DNA from: Thalassovita mangrovi
GTDB taxonomy: Bacteria > Pseudomonadota > Alphaproteobacteria > Rhodobacterales > Rhodobacteraceae
Length of the DNA: 64,000 nucleotides
Assembly: GCF_009857745.1 (NCBI RefSeq)
Contig: NZ_WWEN01000002.1
Location: 930,001-994,000 of the forward strand
Reading direction: 5' to 3'
Shown: one piece after another, positions 53,599 through 63,159 of the stretch
Layout of the letters: every line of letters starts with the position of its first letter
Numbering within the stretch: the stretch's first letter is position 1
Notes under the pieces: generated by a model
What the model was told of the DNA's origin: nothing
Database searches by the model: none
Seen by the model: the letters and a program-made list of their open reading frames with translations, nothing else
Position numbers and translations under genes: made by a program

Positions 53599-56393
53599 CC
53601 TCGCACCGCATCACCCAGGGCGGGCTGATCGACCGGTCGCGCCCCTTGCGTTTCAGCTTCGACGGCAAGACATATCAGGGCTATGAGGGCGACACGCTGG
53701 TGTCGGCCTTGCTGGCCAATGGTGTGCGCATCATGGGCCGCAGCTTCAAATATCACCGCCCGCGCGGTCCCTGGGGGGCCTGGGTGGACGACCCGAACGC
53801 GGTGTTCAACGTCACCTTGGGCGGCGTGGAATTCCCCAACTGCCCCGGCGCCACCACGATGCTTCGGGATGGCATGGTGACGCGCTCGGTCAACGCCTTC
53901 CCCTCGGCCAGCTTCGACCTGAAGGGCGGGCTGGACCTGCTGCACCGCTGGCTTGGCGCGGGGTTCTATTACAAGACCTTCATCTGGCCCGACTGGCACC
54001 TGTTCGAACCGATGATCCGCCGCATGGCCGGGCTCGGCGCGGTAAGCGCCGAGGTGATCGAAGGTTACGCTTCGGATCAGATGCACGATCGTTGCGAGGT
54101 GCTGATCGTCGGCGGCGGCGCGGCCGGGCTGGCCGCGGCCCGTGCGGCGGCCGAATCCGGCCGGGACGTGGTTCTGGTCGAGGATCACGATCAGGCAGGC
54201 GGCAGGCTCTACCAGCTCGACAGCGTCGAAGGACAAACACCGCAGGATTGGGTTGCCGATCAACTGGCGGCCATCGAAGCCGCAGGCGGCCGGGTGATGA
54301 CCCGCACCACCGCTTTCGGCGTCTTCGACCACCGCATGGTCGGTCTGGCGCAACAGGGCCCCTTCGGCTATGCGCCCCGGCTTTGGCGGATGCGGGCCGA
54401 CCGGATCGTGCTGGCCAGCGGTGCCATAGACCGGCCCGTCACCTTCGCCAATAACGACCGGCCCGGCGTGATGTCGCTGGACGGGGCCTGCGAATGGCTG
54501 GCGCGCTATGGCGTGCTGGCGGGGCGCAACATCGCCGTGCTGTCCAACAACAGCTTCGCCGCCCCCGCCGCGCGGATGCTGGCTGAGGCCGGGGCCGAGG
54601 TGACCGAAATCGACCCCACCACCGGCCCGATCCGCGCCCTGGGCAGCAAGCGCCTCAAGGGCATCGAGGTGGCGGGCAAACGCCACCCCGCCGACACCAT
54701 CCTGGTGTCGGGCGGCATGACGCCGCTGGTGCATCTGTGGCGCCACGCGGGCGGCAAGCTCGACTGGGACGAGCGCACACAGGCCTTCCTGCCCGGCGCG
54801 GCGCCCGAGGGCATGGCGGCCATCGGTGCGGCCAACGGCACGTTCGATCTGGATCAGGCCCTGACCGAGGCCCGCGCGGTCGCCCGGGATGAGCCCCGCC
54901 CGGACAGGGCGGGCGATTACCGCGTCAAACCGCTTTGGCCCGAACCCGGATCGAAGGGGCGGCAATGGATCGATTTCCAGCATGACGTCACGCTGAAGGA
55001 TGTCGAACTGGCGGCGCGGGAAAACTACGTCTCGGTCGAGCATCTGAAACGCTACACCACGTTGGGCATGGCGCAGGATCAGGGCAAGACCTCGAACATG
55101 GCCGGGCTGGCGGCGATGGCCGCGATCCAGGGCCGCCCGATCCCCGAGGTCGGCACCACCACCTTCCGCCCGCCCTTCGTGCCGCAGCCCATCGCGCTCT
55201 ATTCCGGCCCACATGCCGGGCAGCTCTATCATCCACTGAAACGGCTGGCGCTGGAACCGCTGCACCGCGCGGCGGATGCGGCCTTGGGCGAATATGGCGG
55301 CTGGCTGCGCCCCGGCTGGTATGGGTCGGGCGACCCGGCGGGGCATGTCCGGGCCGAGGTGATCAAGGCGCGCGAAACGGCGGGCATTCTGGATGCTTCC
55401 CCCTTGGGCAAGGTCGAGGTGATGGGCCCGGATGCCGAAAGCTTCGTCAATTTCATCTACTACAACACCATCAAGACGCTGAAACCGGGGCATATCCGCT
55501 ACGGCTTCATGCTGACCGAACGGGGCAACGTGATGGATGACGGGGTGATCGCGCGGCTGGGGCCGAACCGGTTCGTGATTTCCTGTTCCTCGTCGCATAC
55601 CGATCACGTGCGCGCGCATCTCGAAGCCTGGCGGCAGGATGGCAACGATCCCGACCGGATCTTCATCCACGACCTGACGCAGCAATGGTCGACCCTCACC
55701 GTGACCGGCCCGAAGGCGCGCGACATCGTGGCGGCGCTGGACATGCCGCTGGACCTGTCCGCCGACGCCTTCCCGCATATGACCCTGCGCGAGACCACCC
55801 TCAATGGCACACCCGTCCGCGTCGCCCGGGTCAGCTTCACCGGCGATCTGAGCTTCGAGATTTCGATCCGTTCCAGCCGCGCCGCCGACCTGTGGCAAGC
55901 GCTTTGCGCGGCGGGCGAAAGCGTCGGCGCGGGCCCGATCGGGATCGAGGCGCTGTCGGTGCTGCGCGCCGAAAAGGGATTTATCATCATCGGCAAGGAT
56001 ACCGAGGGCGAAACCATGCCGCATGACCTGGGTTTCGGCATTCCGCGGCAGAAGAAACAGGCCGCTTTCGTCGGCGACCGCAGCCTGCATATGGAGGTCG
56101 CCAACCGCGACGACCGCAGGCAGCTGGTCGGATTCCGGGTCGATCCCGGCGCCCCGCCCCTGCCCACCGGCGCACATCTGATCGGCGACGGCGACACGCC
56201 CCGGTCTGAGGGCTATGTCACGTCGAGCTATGACAGCCCGACGCTGGGCCATCCCATCGCGCTTGGCCTGCTGGAACGCGGGGCCGACCGGATCGGCGAA
56301 CGGGTCGCCGTCTGGCATCTGGGCCAGCGCTCCAGCGCGACCGTCTGCGCCCCCTGTTTCTTCGACCCGGAAGGAGAGCGCCTGAATGCGTGA
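53595..56393 (+). CDS. soxA: Sarcosine oxidase subunit alpha
   Basis: A 932-residue subunit. Residues 1-110 form a ferredoxin-like fold without its iron cysteines (LRFSFDGKTYQGYEGDTLVS), about 165-510 an NAD/FAD-type domain (VLIVGGGAAGLAAARAAAES), and about 570-932 a GcvT-like aminomethyltransferase domain (GYVTSSYDSPTLGHPIALGL). The last takes the formaldehyde intermediate to make 5,10-methylene-THF. The order matches characterised SoxA. soxG starts inside its last codons. Confidence 0.95.
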   Translation: MTSHRITQGGLIDRSRPLRFSFDGKTYQGYEGDTLVSALLANGVRIMGRSFKYHRPRGPWGAWVDDPNAVFNVTLGGVEFPNCPGATTMLRDGMVTRSVNAFPSASFDLKGGLDLLHRWLGAGFYYKTFIWPDWHLFEPMIRRMAGLGAVSAEVIEGYASDQMHDRCEVLIVGGGAAGLAAARAAAESGRDVVLVEDHDQAGGRLYQLDSVEGQTPQDWVADQLAAIEAAGGRVMTRTTAFGVFDHRMVGLAQQGPFGYAPRLWRMRADRIVLASGAIDRPVTFANNDRPGVMSLDGACEWLARYGVLAGRNIAVLSNNSFAAPAARMLAEAGAEVTEIDPTTGPIRALGSKRLKGIEVAGKRHPADTILVSGGMTPLVHLWRHAGGKLDWDERTQAFLPGAAPEGMAAIGAANGTFDLDQALTEARAVARDEPRPDRAGDYRVKPLWPEPGSKGRQWIDFQHDVTLKDVELAARENYVSVEHLKRYTTLGMAQDQGKTSNMAGLAAMAAIQGRPIPEVGTTTFRPPFVPQPIALYSGPHAGQLYHPLKRLALEPLHRAADAALGEYGGWLRPGWYGSGDPAGHVRAEVIKARETAGILDASPLGKVEVMGPDAESFVNFIYYNTIKTLKPGHIRYGFMLTERGNVMDDGVIARLGPNRFVISCSSSHTDHVRAHLEAWRQDGNDPDRIFIHDLTQQWSTLTVTGPKARDIVAALDMPLDLSADAFPHMTLRETTLNGTPVRVARVSFTGDLSFEISIRSSRAADLWQALCAAGESVGAGPIGIEALSVLRAEKGFIIIGKDTEGETMPHDLGFGIPRQKKQAAFVGDRSLHMEVANRDDRRQLVGFRVDPGAPPLPTGAHLIGDGDTPRSEGYVTSSYDSPTLGHPIALGLLERGADRIGERVAVWHLGQRSSATVCAPCFFDPEGERLNA

Positions 56394-56892
56394 CGACCGC
56401 CACCGCTGGACGCCCTATGACGGCGCATGGTCCCCGTATGAGGTCGGGGGGATCGCGATCACCCCGGTCACGCCGGAGCGTCAGATCCTGATTTCCGCCC
56501 CCGCCGTCCTGTCGCGCCATCCCGGCGCCATCGGCTGGCCCGATATCGCGACGGGCGACAGCTACGCGATCAGCCTGCGGCGCGACCGGGTGCTGCTGGT
56601 GAACGGGCCGGATATGGCCGAGGGCTGGGACGACGAGATAGGGCAGGCGGTATCGGACGTGACCGACGCCTATAGCGTCTTCGACCTCACCGGCCCGAAA
56701 GCGCTGGAGCTGCTGAAACACGGCACCGAGATCGGGTTGCAGCAACCGTCGCGATCCGCCGCGCGGATGCTGTTCGGGCTGGGCGTGTTCCTGTACCGCC
56801 ACGGGGCCGAGGATCGTTTCCGCCTGCATGTCCTGCGCGCGCAAGGACAAACCGCGTGGCAGATGCTGACCGGACAGGCCGGCAGGCTCTGA
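56386..56892 (+). CDS. soxG: Sarcosine oxidase subunit gamma
   Basis: A 168-residue subunit resembling the first part of the GcvT fold: AISLRRDRVLLVNGPDM and VSDVTDAYSVFDLTGPKALE. It completes the soxBDAG set; with its ATG overlapping the end of soxA it is translationally coupled. The stop TGA is immediately followed by the stop of the convergent AraC gene, with no spacer. Confidence 0.92.
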   Translation: MRDDRHRWTPYDGAWSPYEVGGIAITPVTPERQILISAPAVLSRHPGAIGWPDIATGDSYAISLRRDRVLLVNGPDMAEGWDDEIGQAVSDVTDAYSVFDLTGPKALELLKHGTEIGLQQPSRSAARMLFGLGVFLYRHGAEDRFRLHVLRAQGQTAWQMLTGQAGRL

Positions 56893-57834
56893 TCAGGGCC
56901 AGTCGGTGAATCCCGCCATGCCCTGCGGCTTGGCATCCGCCGCGCTGTCGCGCAGCAGTTTGCGATAGCGACCGGGCGGCATCCCGGCATTGGTGCTGAA
57001 GAACTTGTTGAACTGCGCCGCCGAATTGAAGCCCAGAGAATCCGCGATCTGGTCGATAGTCATGTTCGACCGGTCCAGCAGCGATTGCGCCTCGTAAATC
57101 GTGCGGTCATGGATCAGCTGCAAGGGCGAGCTGCCCAGCGTGTTGCGGCAGATCGCATGCAGCCGGTCCGCGGTGGTGCCCAGGTCGCGCGCGTAATCCG
57201 CCACCTTCCAGCGCTGGCGGAAATGCGCCTCGACCAGTTGCCGGAACCGGCGCAGCAGCACCGTCTGCGCCGCGCCCCGTGCGATCCGGTCCGAGGTCAT
57301 CGACACATGCCGCCAGATCAGCACCAAAAGGAACCGCAGCTGCGCCTCGATGATGGTTTCCATTCCCGGCTGGGCGGCGGCGATTTCGGCAAGGATGACG
57401 TTGAACGCCTGGGTGATGTTGGTGTTGACCGCGCCCTGCCCGTCCAGCGGCAACACATGCGGCCGGTCCGCCATCAGCCGCATTTCCGCCGCTTCCGGCT
57501 TACTGCCCACCGCCGCCGACAGGCCCAGTTCGCCGATCAAGAGATGCGCGCCCACCGACCCGGCAAAGAAACTGATCCGCACGGCCGGATCGACCGGTTG
57601 CCACAACAGCGCGGGCCCCGGGATTTCGCGACGCTCGGCCGGGCCGCTCAGCTCCAGCGTGCCGCTGCTGACATAGACCAGAAGCCAGCGCGGCCCGGCG
57701 CCGGTTCCGCCGCTGCCAACGACGCGATTCTGCAACCCGCCGCGCACCAGCTCGGCATGGAACTGAACCGGCTTGGCGGCCCCGGACGGCCCGGATTGGC
57801 CCGGTTCATTGGTATATTTGGCGGATTTTGACAT
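56893..57834 (-). CDS. AraC family transcriptional regulator
   Basis: A 313-residue regulator. The C-terminal DNA-binding domain with two HTHs covers about 205-300 (KVADYARDLGTTADRLHAIC and IDQIADSLGFNSAAQFNKFF followed by MPPGRYRK). The N-terminal cupin-like part would bind the inducer. It ends exactly against soxG and starts 113 bp from the divergent aldehyde dehydrogenase gene. Tandem repeats at 57824-57856 look like its operator, so it most likely controls the aldehyde dehydrogenase-transporter operon; a role in sox control is possible. Confidence 0.9.
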   Translation of the reverse strand: MSKSAKYTNEPGQSGPSGAAKPVQFHAELVRGGLQNRVVGSGGTGAGPRWLLVYVSSGTLELSGPAERREIPGPALLWQPVDPAVRISFFAGSVGAHLLIGELGLSAAVGSKPEAAEMRLMADRPHVLPLDGQGAVNTNITQAFNVILAEIAAAQPGMETIIEAQLRFLLVLIWRHVSMTSDRIARGAAQTVLLRRFRQLVEAHFRQRWKVADYARDLGTTADRLHAICRNTLGSSPLQLIHDRTIYEAQSLLDRSNMTIDQIADSLGFNSAAQFNKFFSTNAGMPPGRYRKLLRDSAADAKPQGMAGFTDWP

Positions 57835-57856
57835 TCATTCGCCAGATTTTCACATT
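57824..57856. promoter_or_regulatory. Tandem repeats, probable AraC-type operator
   Basis: GATTTTGACATT (57824-57835) and GATTTTCACATT (57845-57856) are direct repeats 21 bp apart, the usual spacing for two AraC half-sites. The first overlaps the AraC start codon, suggesting autoregulation. Confidence 0.6.
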
Positions 57857-57947
57857 TAATTCCCTGCGTCCAGCCTGTTCCCTTAGGATGAAAGTCGCGC
57901 AAGGCCGGGAGGAAAAGGCTGGCGGCTTTCTGGGAGGATAAGACTGA

Positions 57948-59357
57948 ATGCTGAAAAGCCCGGATCAATTCCTGAGGGCCGACGGGGTATCCGCGTCGAC
58001 TGCCGGGATCGCTCAGGCGGAAGACACCGCCAACCGCGCCGCGCGCGCGTTCTGGTCCTGGGCGCAGACGCCCGCCGAGGAGCGGCGCGACCTGCTGGAG
58101 GCGATGGCGGTCAGGCTGGGCGAAAACCGCGAGCGGCTGGAAACCCTGGCCGCGACCGAGGTGGGCGCGGCGAAACCCTGGATCGATTTCAATATCGACG
58201 TGGCCCAGGCCCATCTGCGCCAGGCCCGCGACCTGGTGCCGCTGATGGCCGATCAGGTGGTAGAAAACACCGATGGCAGCGGCCGGTCGATCCTGCGCCG
58301 CCAACCGGTCGGCGTGGTGCTGGGTTTTGCGCCGTGGAACGCGCCGATCACCTTGGCTGTGCGCGCCGTCGCGGCGCCGATGGCCTGCGGCAATTCGGTG
58401 GTGCTGAAAGCATCGGAACATTGCCCGCAGACCCACCGCGCGGTGATCGAGATTCTCAATTCCGCCGGCCTGCCCGAGGGCGTCGCCACCGTGGTCGATA
58501 CCGCGCCCGAAGACAGCGTCGGCGTGGCCCGCGCGCTGATCCACCACCCGGCGGTGCGCCGGATCAATTTCACCGGCTCGACCCGGGTCGGCCGCCTGGT
58601 CGCCGAGGAAGCGGGCAAGGCGGTCAAGCGCTGCGTGCTGGAACTCAGCGGCAAGGCGCCGCTGATCGTGCTGGAAGACGCCGATCTGGACGCCGCAGCA
58701 GCCGCCGCCGCGGTGGGCGCGTTCTTCAACCAGGGCCAGGTCTGCATGTCGACCGAGCGCATCCTGGCGGTGGGCGATATCGGCGATCCCTTCGTCGAAC
58801 GACTGCTCGCGCAGACCCGCAAGCTGCACGCCGCCGATCCCAAGGTCGAACAGGCGCCGCTGGGCCGGATGATCAATGCCGAGGCCGCCGCGCGGGTGCG
58901 CGGGCTGATCGACGACGCGGTGTCGAAAGGCGCGCGACTGTTGCTGGGCGGTGAGGTCGACGGCGCGGTGATGCAGCCCGCCGTGGTCGATGGCGTGACC
59001 TCGAACATGCGGCTTTATCACGAAGAAAGCTTCGGGCCGGTCGCATCGGTCATCCGGGTGCGCGACGCGGAAGAGGCCGTGTCGGTCGCCAACGATACCG
59101 AATTCGGGCTGGCGGCGGCGATTTTCGGCAAGGATGCCGATCGCTGCCTGGACCTGGCCACGCGGCTGGAAACCGGCATCTGCCAGATCAACGGCCCGAC
59201 CATCCATGACGACCCCTCGATGCCGTTCGGGGGCGTCAAATCCAGCGGCTACGGGCGTTTCGGTGGCCTGACCGCGTTGGACGAGTTCACCGATCTGCGC
59301 TGGATTTCGCAACGCTTCGACGCGGACGCCGCGCGCATAGAAAAATGCTTGTTTTAG
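57948..59357 (+). CDS. NAD(P)-dependent aldehyde dehydrogenase
   Basis: A 469-residue ALDH. QPVGVVLGFAPWNAPITLAV is the start of the Rossmann domain, INFTGSTRVGRLVAEEAGKA the cofactor helix, VLELSGKAPLIVLEDAD carries the general-base Glu, and NQGQVCMSTERI the nucleophilic Cys near 266. MPFGGVKSSGYGRFGG closes. Overall like salicylaldehyde/vanillin-type dehydrogenases, but substrate is not fixed. Starts an operon with a Liv-type ABC transporter, so the imported compound may be converted to an aldehyde and oxidised. Confidence 0.93.
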   Translation: MLKSPDQFLRADGVSASTAGIAQAEDTANRAARAFWSWAQTPAEERRDLLEAMAVRLGENRERLETLAATEVGAAKPWIDFNIDVAQAHLRQARDLVPLMADQVVENTDGSGRSILRRQPVGVVLGFAPWNAPITLAVRAVAAPMACGNSVVLKASEHCPQTHRAVIEILNSAGLPEGVATVVDTAPEDSVGVARALIHHPAVRRINFTGSTRVGRLVAEEAGKAVKRCVLELSGKAPLIVLEDADLDAAAAAAAVGAFFNQGQVCMSTERILAVGDIGDPFVERLLAQTRKLHAADPKVEQAPLGRMINAEAAARVRGLIDDAVSKGARLLLGGEVDGAVMQPAVVDGVTSNMRLYHEESFGPVASVIRVRDAEEAVSVANDTEFGLAAAIFGKDADRCLDLATRLETGICQINGPTIHDDPSMPFGGVKSSGYGRFGGLTALDEFTDLRWISQRFDADAARIEKCLF

Positions 59358-59369
59358 GGAGGAAACAAC

Positions 59370-60578
59370 ATGACGATGAAACGCAGAACCGCTTTGAAGC
59401 TGGGCGTTGCCGCGGCGGCAGGCCTTGCGGCGCCGCGCCTGGCACTGGCCAGCGACGTGGTCACCATCGGCGCCGTGGCGCCGAAAACCGGCCCGCTGGC
59501 CGGGGGATCGAACGTGTCGCACTGGCCCAATATCAAGCTCTGGTCGACCCAGGTGAACGAAGCCGGCGGGCTGAATGTCGGCGGCACCAGGAAGATGGTC
59601 GAAGTGGTCGAATATGACGACCAGACCAACCCGGGCGAAACCATCAAGGCGGTGCAGCGCCTCGCCACCCAGGACAAGGCCGATTTCATCGTCGCCCCCT
59701 ATGGCACCGGGCTGAACATCGCCGCCGCACCGCTGTTCGACCGCTACGGCTATCCGCAGATCGCGGTGACGGCGATCACCGACCAGATCGACAGCCTGTC
59801 GTCGAAATTCCCCGGCATGTTCTTCACCCTGGGGTCGACCACCGCCTTCGCCAGCGACGTGGTGAACGTGCTGAGCAAGATGCGCGACGAAGGCACCCTG
59901 ACCGGCAACCGCATCGCCATGGTCAACGTCGCTGACGCCTTCGGCATCGAACTGGCCGCCGCCGGTCGGCCGCTGTTCGAAAAGGCCGGGTTCGACATCG
60001 TCTATGACACGTCCTACCCGCTGGGCACCCAGGACCTGTCGCCGGTGGTCAAGGCCGCCAAGGCCGCCAACCCGAACGCCTTCATCGCCTGGTCCTATCC
60101 GCCGGACACGTTCGGGCTGACCGAACAGGCGGTGATCGAGGACCTGAAGGTCGAAGCCTATTACACCGCCGTCGCCACCAGCTTCCCGGCCTTCGGCGGC
60201 CGTTTCGCCGCCGCGGCCGAGGGCATCCTTGGCGCGGGCGGGGTGAACCCGGATTCCGAGGCGTTCAAGGCATACGCCGCCGCGCATGAGGCGGTGACCG
60301 GCGCCAAGCCCGATTACTGGGCCTCGGCCACCACCTATTCGTCACTGCAGGTGCTGCAGCAGGCGATCGAAGCAGCCGGGCTGGATCGCGACGCGGTCAA
60401 GGAACACATCCGGTCCCACAGCTTCGACACGATCCTGGGCGACATGTCGTTCAAGACCCACAACAACAACGAAAAGTACTGGACCGTCGGCCAATGGCAG
60501 GACGGCGTGTTCCACGGCGTCGCCTCGACCGGCCGCGACGGCGCCAAGCCGGTGCGCGTGAAGCACGGCTGGTCGTAA
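59370..60578 (+). CDS. ABC transporter substrate-binding protein, Liv type
   Basis: A 402-residue periplasmic binding protein. KRRTALKLGVAAAAGLAAPR resembles a twin-arginine signal, cleaved near ALASD. The mature start VVTIGAVAPKTGPLAGGSNV and FIVAPYGTGLNIAAAPLFDR are typical of the LivJ/amide-binding fold. It is 12 bp after the aldehyde dehydrogenase gene, preceded by GGGAGGAAACA. Ligand unknown. Confidence 0.9.
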   Translation: MTMKRRTALKLGVAAAAGLAAPRLALASDVVTIGAVAPKTGPLAGGSNVSHWPNIKLWSTQVNEAGGLNVGGTRKMVEVVEYDDQTNPGETIKAVQRLATQDKADFIVAPYGTGLNIAAAPLFDRYGYPQIAVTAITDQIDSLSSKFPGMFFTLGSTTAFASDVVNVLSKMRDEGTLTGNRIAMVNVADAFGIELAAAGRPLFEKAGFDIVYDTSYPLGTQDLSPVVKAAKAANPNAFIAWSYPPDTFGLTEQAVIEDLKVEAYYTAVATSFPAFGGRFAAAAEGILGAGGVNPDSEAFKAYAAAHEAVTGAKPDYWASATTYSSLQVLQQAIEAAGLDRDAVKEHIRSHSFDTILGDMSFKTHNNNEKYWTVGQWQDGVFHGVASTGRDGAKPVRVKHGWS

Positions 60579-60641
60579 CCTTACACGGTCTGGCGCCGCC
60601 CCCAACGGGTGGCGCCGGCCACACCACCACCGGACAAGATA

Positions 60642-61508
60642 ATGGACATCATGATAATAGGTCTCCTGCTCGGAGGCACCTATGCGCTTATTGCACTGGG
60701 TCTGAACCTGCAATACGGCGTCGCGCGGATCATGAATCTCGCCAATGGCGAGATGCTGGTCGCGGGCGGCTTCACCGCCTTCTGGTTCTATACCGCGGGC
60801 CAGATCAGCCCGCTGCTGACGATCTTCATCGTCGCCCCCGTGGCCTTCGCGCTGAACTGGCTGATCTACCGGATCATGCTGGAACCGCTGGTCAAACGCG
60901 CCAAGACGCGCGGGCAGCTGGAGGTGGATTCGATCCTCGCCACCTTCGGGCTGTCCTTCGTCGCGGTGGGGCTGATGCTGGCCGCCTTCGGCGGTGACTA
61001 TTTCAACTATTCCTTCCTGGCCAAGCCGGTCACGATCATGGGCGACACCTATGCGCAGAACCGCGTCGCGGCCTTCGTGGCGGCAGTGATCATCTGCGCG
61101 GTGCTTTACGGCTGGCTGAACTGGTCGCGCTCGGGCCTGTCGATCCGCGCCCTGTCGGTGTCGCCGGAAAGCGCCCGCCTGGTGGGGATCAATACCCGGT
61201 CGCTGTCGGCCGTCGCCTTTGCGCTTGGCGGCGCGGTCACCGCCACCGGCGGCGCGCTGGTGTCGTCCTTTCTGACGCTCGATGCCTCGGCCGGGATCGC
61301 GTTCACGCTGAAGGCGCTGATCATCGTGATCATGGGCGGCGTCGGCGATATCCGCGGCACCATCATCGCGGCGCTGCTGCTGGGCGTGGTGGAAACGCTG
61401 GTCGCCTCGCTGATCGACCCCGGGCTGACGCTGGCCGCGGCTTACACGCTGTTCATCCTGATCCTTCTGTTCCGCCCGCAGGGCCTGTTTGGCCGGAGAC
61501 CGACATGA
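60642..61508 (+). CDS. livH: ABC transporter permease, LivH type
   Basis: A 288-residue permease starting MDIMIIGLLLGGTYALIALG, with LNLQYGVARIMNLANGEMLV as the LivH block and SGLSIRALSVSPESARLVGI as the coupling loop. The ATG at 60642 is favoured over an upstream GTG at 60609 because homology starts here, though the ribosome site (GGACAAG) is weak. It overlaps livM by 4 bases. Confidence 0.92.
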   Translation: MDIMIIGLLLGGTYALIALGLNLQYGVARIMNLANGEMLVAGGFTAFWFYTAGQISPLLTIFIVAPVAFALNWLIYRIMLEPLVKRAKTRGQLEVDSILATFGLSFVAVGLMLAAFGGDYFNYSFLAKPVTIMGDTYAQNRVAAFVAAVIICAVLYGWLNWSRSGLSIRALSVSPESARLVGINTRSLSAVAFALGGAVTATGGALVSSFLTLDASAGIAFTLKALIIVIMGGVGDIRGTIIAALLLGVVETLVASLIDPGLTLAAAYTLFILILLFRPQGLFGRRPT

Positions 61509-62437
61509 CTTCGCTCGAAATCCGCAACCTCGCCCTGGCCGCGATTGCGCTGGCCGTCGCCGCCTGCCTGCCGCTTTACGGCTCGGATTACCTGAAATCC
61601 ATGGGCATCACCGTGGCGATGTTCACCGTGCTGGCCACCAGCTGGGCGCTGTTTTCCGGCCCCACCCATTACATCTCGCTCGCCACCGCCGCGTTCTTCG
61701 GCGTAGGCACCTATACGACAGGCCTGGGGTTCGAAACCCTGCCCTTCTGGTCGCTGATCGCGATCGCGGGGGTGCTCGGCGCCGTACTGGCCGCCCTTGT
61801 GGGGCTTGCCACGCTGCGCCTGTCGGGGGTCTATTTCGTGATCTTCACGCTGGGCCTGGCCGAACTGGTGCGGCAGGTGATCACCTGGACCCAGAACATG
61901 AGCGGCCAGAAGGGGCTTTATGTCCTGACCGACCTGACCGAGGACCAGCTTTACCTGATGCTGGTGGGGCTGGCCGCGCTGGTCTATCTGACCGGCTGGC
62001 TGATCGGGCGGTCGCGGCTGGGCTTTGCGCTGCGCATCATCGGCGACGATGAAACCGTCGCGGCCCATTCCGGCATCAACACCGCCACCGCCAAGGTGCT
62101 GCTGTTCATGGTGTCGGGCAGCGTCGCGGCGATGACCGGGGCGATCCTGGCGCCGCGCTATGTCTATATCGAACCCGCGCTGGCCTTCGCGCCGATCCTG
62201 TCCTTCCAGGTGGTGATCATGGCGCTGCTGGGCGGGGTGCACCGGCTGTGGGGGCCGATCGTGGGGGTCATTCCCTTCACCCTGATCTGGGAAACCATAT
62301 CGGTCAGCTTCCCCAGCCAGGTGACGCTGTTTCTGGGCATCGCCTTCCTGGTGATCGTCTATTTCATCCCGAACGGTTTTGTCGGGCTGATCGAAAAGGC
62401 CCGCGACTGGGCCCGCAAGCGGGAGGGCTTCGCATGA
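61505..62437 (+). CDS. livM: ABC transporter permease, LivM type
   Basis: A 310-residue permease. SGPTHYISLATAAFFGVGTY stands in the place of the usual SLGHAAF motif, and GFALRIIGDDETVAAHSGIN is the coupling loop. Nine to ten hydrophobic helices fit. It is overlapped by livH and livG on either side by 4 bases. Confidence 0.92.
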   Translation: MTSLEIRNLALAAIALAVAACLPLYGSDYLKSMGITVAMFTVLATSWALFSGPTHYISLATAAFFGVGTYTTGLGFETLPFWSLIAIAGVLGAVLAALVGLATLRLSGVYFVIFTLGLAELVRQVITWTQNMSGQKGLYVLTDLTEDQLYLMLVGLAALVYLTGWLIGRSRLGFALRIIGDDETVAAHSGINTATAKVLLFMVSGSVAAMTGAILAPRYVYIEPALAFAPILSFQVVIMALLGGVHRLWGPIVGVIPFTLIWETISVSFPSQVTLFLGIAFLVIVYFIPNGFVGLIEKARDWARKREGFA

Positions 62438-63159
62438 CCGTCCTGTCGCTGCGCGGCGCGACCAAGCGCTTCGGCGGTCTTGTCGCCGTCAACAACGTGG
62501 ATTTCGACGTGCAGGAAAACCAGGTCGTCGGGCTGATCGGCCCCAACGGTTCGGGAAAATCCACCACGCTGAACCTGATTTCCGGCGCGCTGAAACCGAC
62601 CTCGGGCACGATTTCCCTGCATGGCAGCGCGATTTCCGGCCTGCGTCCGGAGAAGATCACCCGCAAGGGCATTTCGCGCACCTTCCAACTGGTCCGCCTG
62701 CTGCCCTCGATGAGCGTCGAGGAAAACGTGATTGCCGGCGCGGTCTTCGGCCATCGCCGCCGCTGGGGGCATGAGGCCCATGCCGAGGCGCAGCGCCTGC
62801 TCGACCGGGTCGGGCTGGGCGGCAAGGGGCAGCTGCAGATCGGGCAGCTGACCTATATCGACACCAAGCGGATCGAACTGGCGCGCGCGCTGGCCTCGGA
62901 CCCCAAGCTGCTTTTGCTGGACGAATGGCTGGCCGGGCTGAACCCGACCGAGCTGCGCACCGGGATCGAGCTGATCCATTCGCTGCGCGACGAAGGCCGC
63001 ACCATCATCCTGGTCGAACATGTGATGGATGCGATCCGCTCGCTCTGCGACGCCTGCGTGGTGATGTCCTCGGGCAGCAAGATCGCCGAGGGCACACCGG
63101 CGCAGGTCCTGTCCGACCCCGAAGTCATCCGCGCCTATCTGGGAGACGACGATGCTTGA
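62434..63159 (+). CDS. livG: ABC transporter ATPase, LivG type
   Basis: A 241-residue ATPase with Walker A GPNGSGKSTTLN, ISRTFQLVRLLPSMSVEENV as the LivG insertion, and Walker B LLLLDEWLAGLNPTE (W replaces the usual P after DE). The signature is degenerate (LTYIDTKRIELARAL), as is common in LivG. Then LVEHVMDAIRSLCD holds the H-loop. The ATG overlaps the livM stop, and livF starts inside its final codons. Confidence 0.92.
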   Translation: MTVLSLRGATKRFGGLVAVNNVDFDVQENQVVGLIGPNGSGKSTTLNLISGALKPTSGTISLHGSAISGLRPEKITRKGISRTFQLVRLLPSMSVEENVIAGAVFGHRRRWGHEAHAEAQRLLDRVGLGGKGQLQIGQLTYIDTKRIELARALASDPKLLLLDEWLAGLNPTELRTGIELIHSLRDEGRTIILVEHVMDAIRSLCDACVVMSSGSKIAEGTPAQVLSDPEVIRAYLGDDDA

